Below, piece after piece: positions 18,252 through 32,917 of a DNA stretch of 64,000 nucleotides. The stretch lies in contig JARSSO010000013.1 in the NCBI GenBank assembly GCA_029624765.1, forward strand, positions 62,001-126,000, given 5' to 3'. Below the pieces are notes generated by a model. The model did no database searches and was not told where the DNA came from. It saw only the letters and a list, made by a program, of their open reading frames with translations. Position 1 is the first letter of the stretch, and the number at the start of each line of letters is the position of its first letter. The position numbers were made by a program, and so were the translations under genes. This DNA comes from Candidatus Contendibacter sp. GTDB lineage: Bacteria; Pseudomonadota; Gammaproteobacteria; Competibacterales; Competibacteraceae.

Positions 18252-19496
18252 TCAAGGAACCTCATCGCGGTTCACCGTCGGGGTCCAGTCCGCGCCATCC
18301 GTCGTCGTGACCGTGCAGCGCAGGCAGCCATGACTGAGCAGCGCCTCCACAACATCGCCGACGCGGACGGCGTCGGCCCGGCGCAGAATTGCGCCGCCCG
18401 GTTGCCGGCGCACGATGGCGTAGCCGCGGTCGAGGGTGGCCAGCGGACTCAGGGCGTCGATCCGGCCGCTCAGGCCGCGCAGACGCTGAGCGGCGGTTTC
18501 CAAACGCTGGCGCACCGTTGCGCGGAGTCGTTGATCCAGCTCGTCGAGCCGTTGCGCGCGATCCCGCAGGCGCTGGCGTGGCTGGGCGCGGTCGAGTCGG
18601 CGCGTCAGTTCCGCCAGCCGCTGGCTTTGGTGGGCGAGCCGCCGACGCAGCGCCCGGTCCAGCCGCTCTTGCAGCAACCGGACTTGGCGCAACCATTCCA
18701 GCCGGTCGGGACTGGCCAGTTCCGCCGCCGCCGTGGGCGTGGCGGCGCGCAGATCGGCGACGAAGTCGGCGATGGTGACGTCGATTTCGTGGCCGACGCC
18801 GGTCACCAGCGGGATCACGCAGTCGAAAATCGCCCGCGCCACGGTTTCCTCGTTGAACGCCCGCAAATCCTCCAGCGAACCGCCGCCGCGCGCCAGCAGC
18901 AGCACGTCGCAGTCCCGGCGTTCGGACGCTCGCCGGATGGCGTGGGCGATCTCTTGCGCCGCGCCGTCCCCCTGCACCGGGACGGGATAGAGCAGGACCG
19001 GCAGGCTGGGACAACGGCGGCGCAGGGTGGTCAGCACATCGCGGATCGCCGCGCCGGTGGGGGAGGTGATGACGCCGATCCGGCGGGGGAAGCGGGGCAG
19101 GGGCCGTTTGCGTTCCGGCGCGAACAGCCCCTCCCGTTGGAGCTTGAGGCGCAGTTCGTCGTAGGCCCGACGCAGCGCGCCAGCGCCGGCTTCCTCCACG
19201 TATTCGACGATGAGCTGAAAATCGCCGCGTGGTTCGTACAGGCTGACCCGACCCCGCGCCAGCACGTGCTGACCGTTGCGCGGGCAGTCGCGGAACAGGA
19301 AGGCGCGGTTCTGGAACAGCGCGCAGCGGATTTGCGCCTTGGCGTCCTTGAGCGAGAAGTAGAGATGGCCCGAGGACGGGCGCGACAGATTGGAAACCTC
19401 GCCTTCCACCCACAGCGACGGGAATTCGCCCTCCAACAGGGCGCGCGCGTCCTGGTTCAAGCGGGAGACGGTGTAGATGTCGCGATCCGACCGCAT
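18252..19496 (-). CDS. xseA: Exodeoxyribonuclease VII large subunit
   Basis: The 414-residue product matches XseA, the catalytic subunit of exonuclease VII, which degrades single-stranded DNA with XseB. The N-terminal OB domain begins DIYTVSRLNQDARALLE and includes LWVEGEVSNLSRPSSGHLYF. The catalytic domain shows RIGVITSPTGAAIRDVL, LLARGGGSLEDL and PLVTGVGHEIDVTIAD, followed by the long coiled coil typical of the large subunit. I chose the ATG at 19494-19496 (MRSDRDIYTV); the frame is open upstream to 19838 but without XseA similarity. XseB is not nearby. It is divergent from guaB, with 246 bp between them. Confidence 0.94.
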   Translation of the reverse strand: MRSDRDIYTVSRLNQDARALLEGEFPSLWVEGEVSNLSRPSSGHLYFSLKDAKAQIRCALFQNRAFLFRDCPRNGQHVLARGRVSLYEPRGDFQLIVEYVEEAGAGALRRAYDELRLKLQREGLFAPERKRPLPRFPRRIGVITSPTGAAIRDVLTTLRRRCPSLPVLLYPVPVQGDGAAQEIAHAIRRASERRDCDVLLLARGGGSLEDLRAFNEETVARAIFDCVIPLVTGVGHEIDVTIADFVADLRAATPTAAAELASPDRLEWLRQVRLLQERLDRALRRRLAHQSQRLAELTRRLDRAQPRQRLRDRAQRLDELDQRLRATVRQRLETAAQRLRGLSGRIDALSPLATLDRGYAIVRRQPGGAILRRADAVRVGDVVEALLSHGCLRCTVTTTDGADWTPTVNRDEVP

Positions 19497-19703
19497 TATC
19501 CGTGAAGTGTCGTCATGAGGGGGTTGGGACGGGTAGCCGTGGGTTGGCGCCCGAACAGGCGGGACAGGCGGGACGTTGTTTCTGCTTTGGAGGTTGTCGT
19601 GGGCAGTGTACGTGGTTTCGTCGGCCCAACGCCAGTCATGGCTTGGACGGCGTCGATCGGCGGTTGGCTGCTGACCGTTTACCGTCCGCATGTCGTGGCA
19701 TAA

Positions 19704-21206
<1,503 letters not shown>

Positions 21207-21266
21207 GTCTCAATCCTTCGTCCCCAACCTGACCTTCCTCCGTTCGGCGAGGATGGGAGTGCAGCC

Positions 21267-22847
21267 ATGACCGCTCGCGACATTCATCTCGACCGGATTC
21301 TCATCCTCGATTTCGGCGCCCAGTACACGCAGTTGATCGCCCGCCGGGTGCGGGAGATCGGCGTCTATTGCGAAATTCATCCCTGGGACGCCGATCCGGC
21401 CGCCATCCGCGCTTTCCATCCGCACGGCGTCATTTTGTCCGGCGGCCCGGAGTCCACCACGGTGGTCGATGGTCCCCGCGCGCCGCGGGTGGTGTTCGAC
21501 CTGAACGTGCCGCTGCTCGGTATTTGCTACGGCATGCAGACCCTCGCGATGCAACTCGGCGGACTGGTGGAGTCGTCGGATCATCGGGAATTCGGTTACG
21601 CTCAGGTGCGCGCCCACGCCCATTCCGCCCTGCTGCGCGATATCGAGGATCGCGCCAGCCCGGAGGGTTACGGCCTGCTGGACGTGTGGATGAGCCACGG
21701 CGACCGGGTGACCGCGCTGCCGCCCGGCTTTGCCCGCATCGCCAGCACCGCGACCTGCCCCATCGCCGGCATGGCGAACGAAGAAAAACGCTGGTACGGG
21801 GTGCAGTTTCATCCCGAGGTGACGCATACCCGCCAGGGCGAGCGCATCCTGCGCCGTTTCGTGCTGGACATCTGCGGCTGCGAGCCGCTGTGGACCACCG
21901 GCAACATCATCGAGGACAACATCGCCGCCATCCGTTCCCAGGTGGGCGACGACGAGGTGTTGCTGGGTCTGTCCGGCGGCGTGGATTCCTCGGTGGTGGC
22001 GGCCCTGTTGCACCGGGCCATCGGCGATCAGTTGACCTGCGTGTTTGTCGATACCGGCCTGCTGCGGCTGTACGAGGGCGATCAGGTCATGACCACTTTC
22101 GGGCGGCATCTCGGCGTCCGGGTGATTCGGGTGGATGCCGAGAGCCGGTTTCTGGCCGCGCTGGCGGGGGTGATCGACCCCGAGCAAAAGCGCAAGATCA
22201 TCGGCGGGCTGTTCATCGACGTGTTCGAGGAAGAAGCGGCCCGCTTGCGCAACGTCAAATGGCTGGCCCAGGGCACCATTTACCCCGACGTGATCGAATC
22301 GGCGGGAGCGAAAACCGGCAAGGCTCACGTCATCAAGTCCCATCACAACGTCGGCGGTTTGCCGGCGGCGATGCGGCTGAAGCTGGTCGAGCCGCTGCGG
22401 GAACTGTTCAAGGACGAGGTGCGCCGCTTGGGCGTGGAATTGGGGTTGCCCTCCGAAATGGTCCATCGGCATCCGTTTCCGGGGCCGGGGCTGGGCGTGC
22501 GTATCCTGGGCGAGGTGAAAAAGGAATACGCCGACTTGCTCCGTCGGGCTGACGACATCTTCATCGAGGAACTGCGCCGGGCCGATCTGTACGACCGGAC
22601 CAGCCAGGCCTTCGCGGTGTTCCTGCCGGTCAAGTCGGTGGGGGTGATGGGCGACGGCCGCCGCTACGATTACGTCGTCGCCCTGCGAGCGGTGGAAACG
22701 GTGGATTTCATGACCGCCCGCTGGGCGCATCTGCCTTACGAGTTTTTGGATCGCGTATCGCGACGCATCATCAACGAGGTGCGCGGCATTTCCCGGGTGG
22801 TCTACGACGTGTCCGGCAAGCCGCCGGCGACCATTGAGTGGGAGTAG
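21267..22847 (+). CDS. guaA: GMP synthase (glutamine-hydrolysing)
   Basis: The 526-residue two-domain enzyme converts XMP to GMP. The N-terminal glutaminase has nucleophile Cys87 in [10 protein letters not shown] and the FHPEVTHT histidine. The ATP-pyrophosphatase domain has the P-loop [16 protein letters not shown] and the C-terminal dimer domain ends KPPATIEWE, the family's usual terminus. It is the second gene of guaBA. Downstream DNA to 23356 has no gene. Confidence 0.97.
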   Translation: MTARDIHLDRILILDFGAQYTQLIARRVREIGVYCEIHPWDADPAAIRAFHPHGVILSGGPESTTVVDGPRAPRVVFDLNVPLLGICYGMQTLAMQLGGLVESSDHREFGYAQVRAHAHSALLRDIEDRASPEGYGLLDVWMSHGDRVTALPPGFARIASTATCPIAGMANEEKRWYGVQFHPEVTHTRQGERILRRFVLDICGCEPLWTTGNIIEDNIAAIRSQVGDDEVLLGLSGGVDSSVVAALLHRAIGDQLTCVFVDTGLLRLYEGDQVMTTFGRHLGVRVIRVDAESRFLAALAGVIDPEQKRKIIGGLFIDVFEEEAARLRNVKWLAQGTIYPDVIESAGAKTGKAHVIKSHHNVGGLPAAMRLKLVEPLRELFKDEVRRLGVELGLPSEMVHRHPFPGPGLGVRILGEVKKEYADLLRRADDIFIEELRRADLYDRTSQAFAVFLPVKSVGVMGDGRRYDYVVALRAVETVDFMTARWAHLPYEFLDRVSRRIINEVRGISRVVYDVSGKPPATIEWE

Positions 22848-23356
22848 CTTCTCGTGCTCAATGTGTAACCATTCAGTACGCCTCGCTGGCAGGGAGAGTG
22901 ATCTGGGGGAGGGCAAGCATGGCAACATTGTCTCCCTCCCAACCTTATAGGGCGATGGGTTCGAGGGCTTGGCGTCCACTACGAACGGCGTCGGCGGGGA
23001 TGCGGATGGTGTTCCCGACGTGAATAGGATGCTTGTCAAGCAGTTGATTAACAAGAAATCTTAAAGCCAATATCCAGGTCTGGAGCACTACGTGTTCGAT
23101 GCAATCCCGGTCGCGCCCAGCGGCGGTTACGTCGGCGCGCAAAGCTGTACCGAGCGCCGTCAAACCGAATACCGGCACTGGCACAGCTCGCAGCACGCCC
23201 AAGCGATGCAGCCGGCCACCGGACACACCGCAGGGACGAGGTCAGGTCTTTCCTTTCGAGCGCTGGCACGAGGCAAAGACCTGACTCCGTCTCCTCTGTT
23301 TGTAATGACTATGTCATTGCGATAAGATCGAATTTTCCAAGATAAGAGATGCCTTC
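22848..23356. other. Gene-poor region between guaA and a toxin-antitoxin pair
   Basis: About 500 bp with no convincing gene. A 93-codon minus-strand frame (22945-23226) has no recognisable motif. The right part contains the inverted repeat at 23241-23285. The region looks like debris from older insertions at the left side of the TacAT-like module. Confidence 0.55.
23241..23285. repeat. Inverted repeat upstream of the TacA-like gene
   Basis: Two perfect 11-base arms, gtcaggtcttt at 23241-23251 and aaagacctgac at 23275-23285, surround a 23-base centre. This could form a hairpin or be the remnant of mobile-element ends; no T-run follows, so a terminator is less likely. Confidence 0.8.
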
Positions 23357-23650
23357 ATGACCGCATCTTCCGAACGACCATCCCGGCGTGAGACGCTGAA
23401 CATCCGCATTCGGCCAGAGGAGCGAGGGCTAATCGACCGTGCCGCTCTGGCGCAGGGCAAGAACCGGACGGATTTTATCCTTGAGGCGGCGCGCCGGGCA
23501 GCCGAAACGGTGCTGCTTGACCGTGCCCTCATTTCGGTCAGCCCTGAAGCCTATGCTGACTTCCTGGCCAGGCTCGATGCACCGCCCCGACCGAACGAGC
23601 AACTCCAGCGGACCCTGCGGACGCCGACTCCCTGGGAGAATGAAGGCTGA
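23357..23650 (+). CDS. DUF1778 (TacA-like) antitoxin
   Basis: The 97-residue protein begins with a Ser/Arg-rich leader, then RRETLNIRIRPEERGLIDRAA, the ribbon-helix-helix of DUF1778 antitoxins, then RTDFILEAARRAAE and a C-terminal tail with SPEAYADFLARLDAPPRPNE that binds the toxin. Such proteins neutralise GNAT acetyltransferase toxins and repress their own operon. It overlaps the next gene by one base (TGATG), the expected arrangement. Confidence 0.92.
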   Translation: MTASSERPSRRETLNIRIRPEERGLIDRAALAQGKNRTDFILEAARRAAETVLLDRALISVSPEAYADFLARLDAPPRPNEQLQRTLRTPTPWENEG

Positions 23651-24177
23651 TGCTTTCGGCCCCCGAGCCGCTGGCCACGCACCACCGAATTGACGATTTC
23701 GATTCAGGCGAGCGGTCCCTGGATGACTGGCTGAAACGCCGCGCGGCGATGAACCAGGTCAGTGGCGCCTCGCGGACCTTCGTTGTGTGCGAGGGGAATA
23801 CGGCCATCGGCTATTATGCCCTGGCCTCAAGCGCAATTAGCGTCAAGGCCGCGCCAAGCCGGTTCCGACGCAACATGCCGGATCCGATCCCGATTGTCGT
23901 GCTGGCCCGCTTGGCGGTTGCCCGTTCCCGTCATGGCCGAGGTCTTGGTCGCGCCCTGTTCCAGGATGCGGTCCGCCGCGTTATCCAGGCGGCTGACGCC
24001 ATTGGCGTCCGCGGCATGATCGTTCATGCGCTCTCAGATGAGGCCAAGACTTTTTATCTGCGCCTTGGCCTCGAACTATCCCCGCTGGAACCCATGACGC
24101 TGATGGTCACGCTCGCCGATCTGAAAGCCAGCATCAGCAACGGAGCCGATCGCTACCATGGGCTCCCAACGGAATGA
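23650..24177 (+). CDS. GNAT-family acetyltransferase toxin (TacT-like)
   Basis: The 175-residue GNAT protein has the TacT layout. The N-terminus FDSGERSLDDWLKRRAAMNQ is characteristic, the acetyl-CoA binding loop is RHGRGLGRALFQDAVRR, and the catalytic-region Tyr is in DEAKTFYLRLGLELSPLEP. Characterised TacT toxins acetylate the amino acid on charged tRNA and stop translation. It is co-translated with the DUF1778 gene. Specific tRNA targets cannot be inferred. Confidence 0.92.
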   Translation: MLSAPEPLATHHRIDDFDSGERSLDDWLKRRAAMNQVSGASRTFVVCEGNTAIGYYALASSAISVKAAPSRFRRNMPDPIPIVVLARLAVARSRHGRGLGRALFQDAVRRVIQAADAIGVRGMIVHALSDEAKTFYLRLGLELSPLEPMTLMVTLADLKASISNGADRYHGLPTE

Positions 24178-24255
24178 AACGCGCCATGAAGTGCTTGGGA
24201 AGTGTTCGGCCTGGATCGCATGGATTGGGTTGAGAAACTGGCGAAAAACTCGCCA

Positions 24256-24337
24256 TTGATTTTGAAGCGAAATTTCCTGGGAGCGCGGGCTTCCAGCCAG
24301 CTTTTGACGCCCCTGATGAGCTGGAAGCCAACGAAAA
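24256..24337. repeat. Dispersed REP-like repeat, copy 1
   Basis: This 82-bp stretch recurs at 34896-34977. The core tttgaagcgaaatttcctgg (20 bases) is identical and continues as gagcgYgggcttccagcc..., with an inner hairpin between ggcttccagcc and gctggaagcc. Here it follows the TacT-like gene; the second copy follows a VapB-like gene start. Around it (24178-24482) no gene is seen. Confidence 0.88.
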
Positions 24338-24482
24338 ACCGCCGATTTTCGGCATGATCTCGCGGTGGCGCGGCGGTGATAAGAAGCGAAGGCAACGTCT
24401 CCCCTGCGGTGGTTGCTCGAAACGCGGGTCTAACGATCGTGCGGGAATCGGCCAGCGTCACCTCCATGGTATCGACTCGCTA

Positions 24483-27209
24483 TTAGTTCCTTGAAGGCGA
24501 TCCTACGTGGCCCCGCTTCCCGCCGCACATCAGTCCGGCGACCCACTTGCGCCCTTCTTCCACCAGCAGCGTGCTCGACGCAATCGCCACCGACAAGGCC
24601 CAGTCGTTCGGCGTCAGGCTCACGGTATCGAAGATGGCCTGAGCCGGCCCCCAGTGGACGACGACGATTTGCAACACCACCACCGCAGCCAGCGCCAGCC
24701 ACAGCTTGCCGTTGCTGAAGAACTGGTGGTTGAAGGCGCTGCCCTGTTCGGCGCGGGCGTTGAAGATGTTGAAGAACTGGAACAGCACGAAGGTGGTGAA
24801 AGCCAGGGTCACGGCGTAGTCGTGGCCGCCATGCGCGTGACCCCAGACGTAGGCGCCCAGCGTGCCCGCCGCCATGATCGCGCCGAAGAGTCCCAGCCGT
24901 AGCAGGCGCGCTCCGGTCAGGATGGCGGCCTCGGGCGGGCGCGGCGGCGTCCGCATGATGCCCTCGCGCGCTGGCTCCACCCCCAGCGTCATGGCCGGCG
25001 GGCCATCCATGATGATGTTGACCCAGAGAATCTGGATGGCGGTGAAGGGCGTCGGCAGCCCGAACAGCGGCGCGCCCAGCACGGTGAGGATGGCGCCGAT
25101 GTTGGTCGAAAGCTGGAAGCGGACGAACTTGACGATGTTGTCGTAGATGGTGCGGCCTTCCTTCACCGCGCCGACGATGGTGGCGAAATTGTCGTCGGTG
25201 AGCACCAGAGTGGCCGCTTCCTGGGTCACCTCGGTCCCGGTGATCCCCATGGCCACGCCGATGTCGGCGGTTTTCAAGGCCGGCGCGTCGTTGACGCCGT
25301 CGCCGGTCATCGCCACCACATGGCCGCGCGCTTTCAGCGCCTCGACGATGCGCATCTTGTGTTCGGGCGCCACCCGGGCGAACACGGCGGTGCGCTCGAC
25401 CAGCGCGGCCAGCGTCGCGGCGTCCAGTCCCTCCAGTTCGCGGCCTTCGTGGACTTCGCCGCTCAGACCGAGGTCGCGGGCGATGGCCGCCGCCGTGGCG
25501 CGGTGGTCGCCGGTGATCATTTTCACTGCCACGCCGGCGACTTGGCAGACGCGAATGGCCTCGCGCGCCTCGGGGCGGGGTGGGTCGATGATGCCGATCA
25601 ACCCGATCAGGGTGAGATCGTCGGCCCAGGCCAGCAAATCGCCGGCCGGATCGAAGTCGTGCGCTGGAATGGCGCGTCCGGCCACCGCCAACACGCGCAT
25701 GGCCTGCTCCGCCAAGGCGGCGTTTTCCGTCTCGAACGACTCGCGGCCGGCGCTGTCCAGCGGCGCTTCCCCGTCCCCGCTCAGCCAGCGGTCGGCGCGG
25801 GCGAGCAGCACGTCGGGCGCACCCTTGACCCACATCCGCACCACGCTGCCGTCGTGATGGAAGGTGGCCATGAACTTGTGGGCCGAATCGAAGGGAATTT
25901 CGGCGATGCGCGGGCTATGCCGGCCCAACGCTTCCGCCGCCGCGCCTCCCTTGGCGGCGAGCGCCAACAGCGCGCCTTCGGTGGGATCGCCGATGAGCTG
26001 GCCGTCGCGGATGCGGGCGTCGGCGCACAGGGCGGCCGGCGTCAGCAGGGGCAGGAAATCCGGCGCATCCAGCCCGTTTTCGGCGGTTATGGCGCCGGCG
26101 CCGCCATAACCCTCGCCGCTGACGGCGAAGCGCCGGCCCCGGTAATACAGGCGGCGCGCGGTCATCTGGTTGAGGGTCAGCGTGCCGGTCTTGTCCGAGC
26201 AAATGACCGTGGTGCAACCCAGGGTTTCCACCGCCGCCAGCTTCTTGACGATGGCATGGCGCTTGGCCATGCGGTGCATCCCCAAGGCCAGGGTGACCGT
26301 GACCACAGCCGGCAGACCTTCCGGAATCGCCGCCACGGCCAGGGCGATGGCGGTCATGGCGGTGGTCACCAGATCCTCGTCCCGTAGCAGACCGATGACG
26401 AAGATCAGTCCCACCACCGCTCCGGCGATGGCGGCCAGCCGCTTGCCCAGCCGGTCGAGCTGGACTTGCAACGGGGTGGCCGATTCGGCCGTCTCGGCCA
26501 GCAGACCGGCGAGGCGGCCCATTTCGGTGGCCATCCCCGTGGCGGTGACCAGCGCCTCGATGCGACCCCGGGTGACCACGGTGTTCATGAACACCATGCT
26601 GCCGCGTTCGGCCAGCACGGCGTCCGCCGCCACCGGTAGCGGTGTTTTCGTGACGGCGTGCGATTCGCCGGTCAGGGCCGCCTCCGCCACTTCCGCCGCG
26701 TGGGCGGCGATGACCCGGGCATCGGCCGGAATGCGGTCGCCGGCCTCCAGCAACAAGACGTCGCCGGGCACGAGATCGACGGCCTCCACCAGCGTGGCCT
26801 GGCCGTCGCGGCGCACCCGGGCGATGGGCGCCAGCATGCTCTTCAACGCCGCCAGGGCGGCCTCGGCCCGGTGTTCCTGGAAAAAGCCCAGCAGGGCGTT
26901 GATGAAGACGACGATGGCGATGACCACGGCGTCCTTGAGATCGCCCACCGCGCCCGCCAGCACCGCCGCGCCGAGCAGAACGAGAACGAGGAAGCTCCTG
27001 AACTGGTCGAGGAACTTGAGCCAGACCGGGCGCGGCGCCGGTTCGGCGAGACGGTTGGGACCGTGGCGCTGGAGGCGGGCTTGCGTTTCGGCGGCGGTCA
27101 GTCCCGTCGCTGGATCGACCGCCAGTTGACTGGCGACGGTTTCAGCGGTTTCGGCGTGCCAAGACAAATCCGCGCTTGAGGCAGGAAGGTCTGGCGTTGA
27201 CGAAGGCAT
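24483..27209 (-). CDS. Calcium-transporting P-type ATPase (PMR1/SERCA-like, type IIA)
   Basis: The 908-residue protein is a complete P2-type ATPase: cation-ATPase N-domain start (WHAETAETVASQL), TGES at 180-183, PEGLP in M4 at 296-300, phosphorylated Asp339 in CSDKTGTLT, then MITGDH, MTGDGVNDAPALK and ten membrane helices. In M6 the segment WVNIIMDGPPA carries the Asn/Asp ligands of PMR1-like Ca/Mn pumps. It would export Ca2+ (or Mn2+) from the cytoplasm. The ATG at 27207-27209 (MPSSTPDLPASS) is preferred over an upstream in-frame one that adds Arg-rich residues. It is minus strand, downstream of mdh. Confidence 0.92.
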   Translation of the reverse strand: MPSSTPDLPASSADLSWHAETAETVASQLAVDPATGLTAAETQARLQRHGPNRLAEPAPRPVWLKFLDQFRSFLVLVLLGAAVLAGAVGDLKDAVVIAIVVFINALLGFFQEHRAEAALAALKSMLAPIARVRRDGQATLVEAVDLVPGDVLLLEAGDRIPADARVIAAHAAEVAEAALTGESHAVTKTPLPVAADAVLAERGSMVFMNTVVTRGRIEALVTATGMATEMGRLAGLLAETAESATPLQVQLDRLGKRLAAIAGAVVGLIFVIGLLRDEDLVTTAMTAIALAVAAIPEGLPAVVTVTLALGMHRMAKRHAIVKKLAAVETLGCTTVICSDKTGTLTLNQMTARRLYYRGRRFAVSGEGYGGAGAITAENGLDAPDFLPLLTPAALCADARIRDGQLIGDPTEGALLALAAKGGAAAEALGRHSPRIAEIPFDSAHKFMATFHHDGSVVRMWVKGAPDVLLARADRWLSGDGEAPLDSAGRESFETENAALAEQAMRVLAVAGRAIPAHDFDPAGDLLAWADDLTLIGLIGIIDPPRPEAREAIRVCQVAGVAVKMITGDHRATAAAIARDLGLSGEVHEGRELEGLDAATLAALVERTAVFARVAPEHKMRIVEALKARGHVVAMTGDGVNDAPALKTADIGVAMGITGTEVTQEAATLVLTDDNFATIVGAVKEGRTIYDNIVKFVRFQLSTNIGAILTVLGAPLFGLPTPFTAIQILWVNIIMDGPPAMTLGVEPAREGIMRTPPRPPEAAILTGARLLRLGLFGAIMAAGTLGAYVWGHAHGGHDYAVTLAFTTFVLFQFFNIFNARAEQGSAFNHQFFSNGKLWLALAAVVVLQIVVVHWGPAQAIFDTVSLTPNDWALSVAIASSTLLVEEGRKWVAGLMCGGKRGHVGSPSRN

Positions 27210-27305
27210 TGCGATTTTCTCTATTACACGGAGGCGGGATCGTCCGCGCCGCCGATCCATAGGGCGGCGGAGTACCGCCGGGCGGTCAGTCGATAGCGCT
27301 GGCGT

Positions 27306-28280
<975 letters not shown>

Positions 28281-28375
28281 TCATCAAGCTGGATCGAGCG
28301 GATCGGACCGGCCCTTCCGGGGGATCGACCGGGGGGATTCTCGCGGGCGCGGCCCGACCCAAAGCAAAAAACCGG

Positions 28376-30235
<1,860 letters not shown>

Positions 30236-30500
30236 GGCGGTCCTCTTTTGGCGGTGCTATTCGGCCCGTTTCGCGGGTGGTCGGTTCTTCGCCAGGTCTT
30301 GATCGAGCCCGCTGGGGCACTTCAGCACATTGGGAAACATTAATAGTAAGGTGAATGACTGTATGGTTCCTTACAAAAATGAAGCTTATAGTAAGCAAGC
30401 TTATTATTCAACCAAAAAATCGGGATTTCGGCGCCTTGTTCGCCGATCGTTAGCTCATGATAACCACCACCGTTAGGACACTTGCACTGAGACCGCCAAT

Positions 30501-30989
30501 ATGATCATCCACGATTCCCACCGAGGCCCCGGCTTCCTGCTGACCGACTCGGCCCGCTTGCTGCGCAAGCTGATCGACCGCCGATTGCAGCCGCTGGGTT
30601 TGTCCCGCGCGCAATGGTCGATTCTGGCGATCCTGTCCAATCGCGATGGTCTTTCCCAGTCGCAAATATCCGACGAACTTGAAATCGAGAAATCCACCGT
30701 CGGCCGATTGATCGATCAGGTTGAAAAAAGCGGATGGATCGAGCGGCGCCCGATCCCTGGCGACCGGCGCTTGTGGGGCGTCCATCTGACTGGCCAAGCC
30801 CGGCGGCTCATCACCGAGGTTGAGAACATCGTATTGAACACCCGTGAGGAAATGCTGCGCGGCCTGTCCGACGAACAACAGCAAATCCTGTCCGAGATGT
30901 TGCAGACGGTGAAATTGAATCTGTCCGTCGCGCTCGAACTCGATCAGGCGTCACCGCACCCGCAGAAGTTCGAAGGCGCGACCAGTTGA
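30501..30989 (+). CDS. MarR-family transcriptional regulator
   Basis: The 162-residue protein has a winged helix: LGLSRAQWSILAILSNRDG, then SQSQISDELEIEKSTVGRLI for the recognition helix, and the wing WIERRPIPGDRRLWGVHLT. The GDRR wing is typical of MarR. It is divergent from pckG with a 265-bp AT-rich gap that contains repeated tTTATTa-like stretches and may hold both promoters. Its ligand and targets are unknown; the neighbouring pckG-mdh pair is the obvious candidate. Confidence 0.9.
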   Translation: MIIHDSHRGPGFLLTDSARLLRKLIDRRLQPLGLSRAQWSILAILSNRDGLSQSQISDELEIEKSTVGRLIDQVEKSGWIERRPIPGDRRLWGVHLTGQARRLITEVENIVLNTREEMLRGLSDEQQQILSEMLQTVKLNLSVALELDQASPHPQKFEGATS

Positions 30990-31082
30990 GCCGAGAAATT
31001 CGCGGAGGGTATCGGGATGCGATATCCCCCGCTCGAAGAATCGATTTCAGCCAGGCCGGCAAGACGCTCTTCGCCTTGCCGC

Positions 31083-32852
31083 TCACTCCCCGATGATTTT
31101 CCGCACCACGTCGGTCATGGAGATCACGCCGGTGGGTTGGCCGTTCTCGGTGACCACGAGGCGGTGCATGCGGCGGCCGGTCATCAGGCTGACCGCTTCG
31201 CTGAGCAGGATGTCCGCGTCGCAGGTGGCGCAGCCGGGGGTCATGATGTCCTGGGCCAGGAGGGCGCGGGCCTGCTCGGGCGTGCGGCCCTGGCGGGCCA
31301 GTACCATGTCGGTCTGCGACACCACCCCGACCGCCTGGCCACCCTCCATGACCACCACCGCATGGATTTCGTGATCCACCATGATCTTGGCCACCTGGCC
31401 GACCGTGTCGCCGGGGGCGCAGGCGATGATGCCGCGATGCATCAGATCCTTGACCTTCGTGCCATCGTCGGCGATGGTGATGGCCTCGGCTTCGGCGATG
31501 CTGGGCAGCGGGGCGGACAGCGGGTAGGGGTGCGGGGTGGTGTGCACATCGCCCTTGGGCAGGGTCGGATGCTCAATCGCTACCGGGGGTTTGCCATGGG
31601 CGCCGAGGCCAAAGTCCCTGGCGCCGACCAGCACCGCCATGTTGCCGTGCGGGTGCTTGTTTTCGTACATCAGTTGGTGGGCGACCGGGATTTCCTCGTA
31701 GGTGAACGCCCGCGACAGGCAGGGATCGAGCAGGCCGCGCAGGGCCAGTTCGTTCATCTGGTTGGATTGCACGGTGTTGGCAAAGTGGGAGCCTTGCAAC
31801 CGCTTCTGCCGCATCCACAGGTAGCGCAGATCGACCGTGGCGTTGTAGCCGGTGGTGCCGGCGCAGACCACCACCATGCCGCCGGTCTCGCAGACGAAGA
31901 TCGAGGTGGGGATGGTGGTTTCGCCGGGATGCTCGAACACCAGGTTCGGGGCCCGCTTCTCGCCCAGCACCTCCCAAATCTTGGCGCCGAAGGCGCGCAC
32001 CCCTTTCAGCCACTTGGCGTAGCCGGCGTTGTCCTTCCAGTGCGGCAACATGCCCCAGTGGTCGAAGTCGTTGCGGTTGATGCAGCCCTTGGCGCCCAGC
32101 TTCATGCAGTAGTCGAACTTGTCCTCGCCGGATACAACCGCAATGGGGGTGGCGCCCGCCGCCTTGACGATCTGAATCGCCATGGAGCCGAGTCCGCCCG
32201 CGCCGCCCCAGATCAGGGCCACGTCGCCTTTCTTGACCGCGTTGGCGCCCCAGCCGTGCAGCATCCGCCAGGCGGTGGCGGCGACCAGGGTGTAGGCGGA
32301 CGCTTCTTCCCAGGTCATGTGCTTGGGCTTGGGCATGCATTGCTGGGCCTGGACCTTGGTGAACTGGGCGAAGCTGCCCCAGTTGGTTTCGTAACCCCAG
32401 ATGCGATAGGTGGGGGAATACATCGGGTCGCCGCCGTTCTTGACCCACTCGCAGTCGCGGCTGTACCGGCCGCAGTGAATCACCACCTCGTCGCCGACCT
32501 TAAGACTGGTGACGTTCTTGCCGACCTTGTAGACGATGCCAGAGGCGTCGCTGCCGCCGATGTGAAAGGGCTCCGGTTCGCCTTGTTCTCCCCGGGCAAA
32601 GGCCTTGTTGCGGGCGCCAATGACGTTGACCGGAATGCCCAGGCCGGCCCAGACGTTGTTGTAGTTGATGCCGGCCGCCATCACGTAGACCAGCACTTCG
32701 TCGTCGGCGGGCGACGGCACGTCTACCACTTCCTGCTGAAACGCCTGCATCGGCGTCCCGAAGCGTTCCGGGCGGATCAGCCAGGCGTGCATCTTGGGGG
32801 GAACCACGCCCAGCGGCGGCTGTTCGGCGATGTCGTAGAGTTCTTTGGCCAT
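31083..32852 (-). CDS. ccr: Crotonyl-CoA carboxylase/reductase with C-terminal CBS-domain pair
   Basis: The 589-residue protein is a fusion. Residues 1-415 are a crotonyl-CoA carboxylase/reductase: [13 protein letters not shown] with the CO2-pocket Asn, [14 protein letters not shown] with the Tyr-Glu pair (154-155), the NADPH loop GGAGGLGS (216-223) and His356 in GSHFANT. These match the residues known to position CO2 in Ccr. A Pro-rich linker (about 420-455) leads to two CBS domains at about 463-520 and 533-589. Ccr reductively carboxylates crotonyl-CoA to ethylmalonyl-CoA. Standard enzymes are about 430-450 residues, so the CBS pair is extra and suggests adenine-nucleotide control. The ATG at 32850-32852 fits the family. 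Confidence 0.93.
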   Translation of the reverse strand: MAKELYDIAEQPPLGVVPPKMHAWLIRPERFGTPMQAFQQEVVDVPSPADDEVLVYVMAAGINYNNVWAGLGIPVNVIGARNKAFARGEQGEPEPFHIGGSDASGIVYKVGKNVTSLKVGDEVVIHCGRYSRDCEWVKNGGDPMYSPTYRIWGYETNWGSFAQFTKVQAQQCMPKPKHMTWEEASAYTLVAATAWRMLHGWGANAVKKGDVALIWGGAGGLGSMAIQIVKAAGATPIAVVSGEDKFDYCMKLGAKGCINRNDFDHWGMLPHWKDNAGYAKWLKGVRAFGAKIWEVLGEKRAPNLVFEHPGETTIPTSIFVCETGGMVVVCAGTTGYNATVDLRYLWMRQKRLQGSHFANTVQSNQMNELALRGLLDPCLSRAFTYEEIPVAHQLMYENKHPHGNMAVLVGARDFGLGAHGKPPVAIEHPTLPKGDVHTTPHPYPLSAPLPSIAEAEAITIADDGTKVKDLMHRGIIACAPGDTVGQVAKIMVDHEIHAVVVMEGGQAVGVVSQTDMVLARQGRTPEQARALLAQDIMTPGCATCDADILLSEAVSLMTGRRMHRLVVTENGQPTGVISMTDVVRKIIGE

Positions 32853-32917
32853 GCTCTCGTTTTCTCGGTCGTGTGGGTTCTTGGGTGAGATATGTGGAGA
32901 TCGGCTTCGGATAAGCC

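Noticed and set aside
17835..19505. A 556-codon plus-strand frame opposite xseA and the neighbouring hypothetical gene
   Set aside because: xseA on the other strand has complete family motifs; this frame has none.
21210..23054. A 614-codon frame antisense to guaA
   Set aside because: Shadow of guaA; composition is typical of antisense frames and no motif is present.
22945..23226. Minus-strand frame with a segment resembling a LysM-like ending
   Set aside because: Too short and too weak; no repeated domain or start signal supports a gene.
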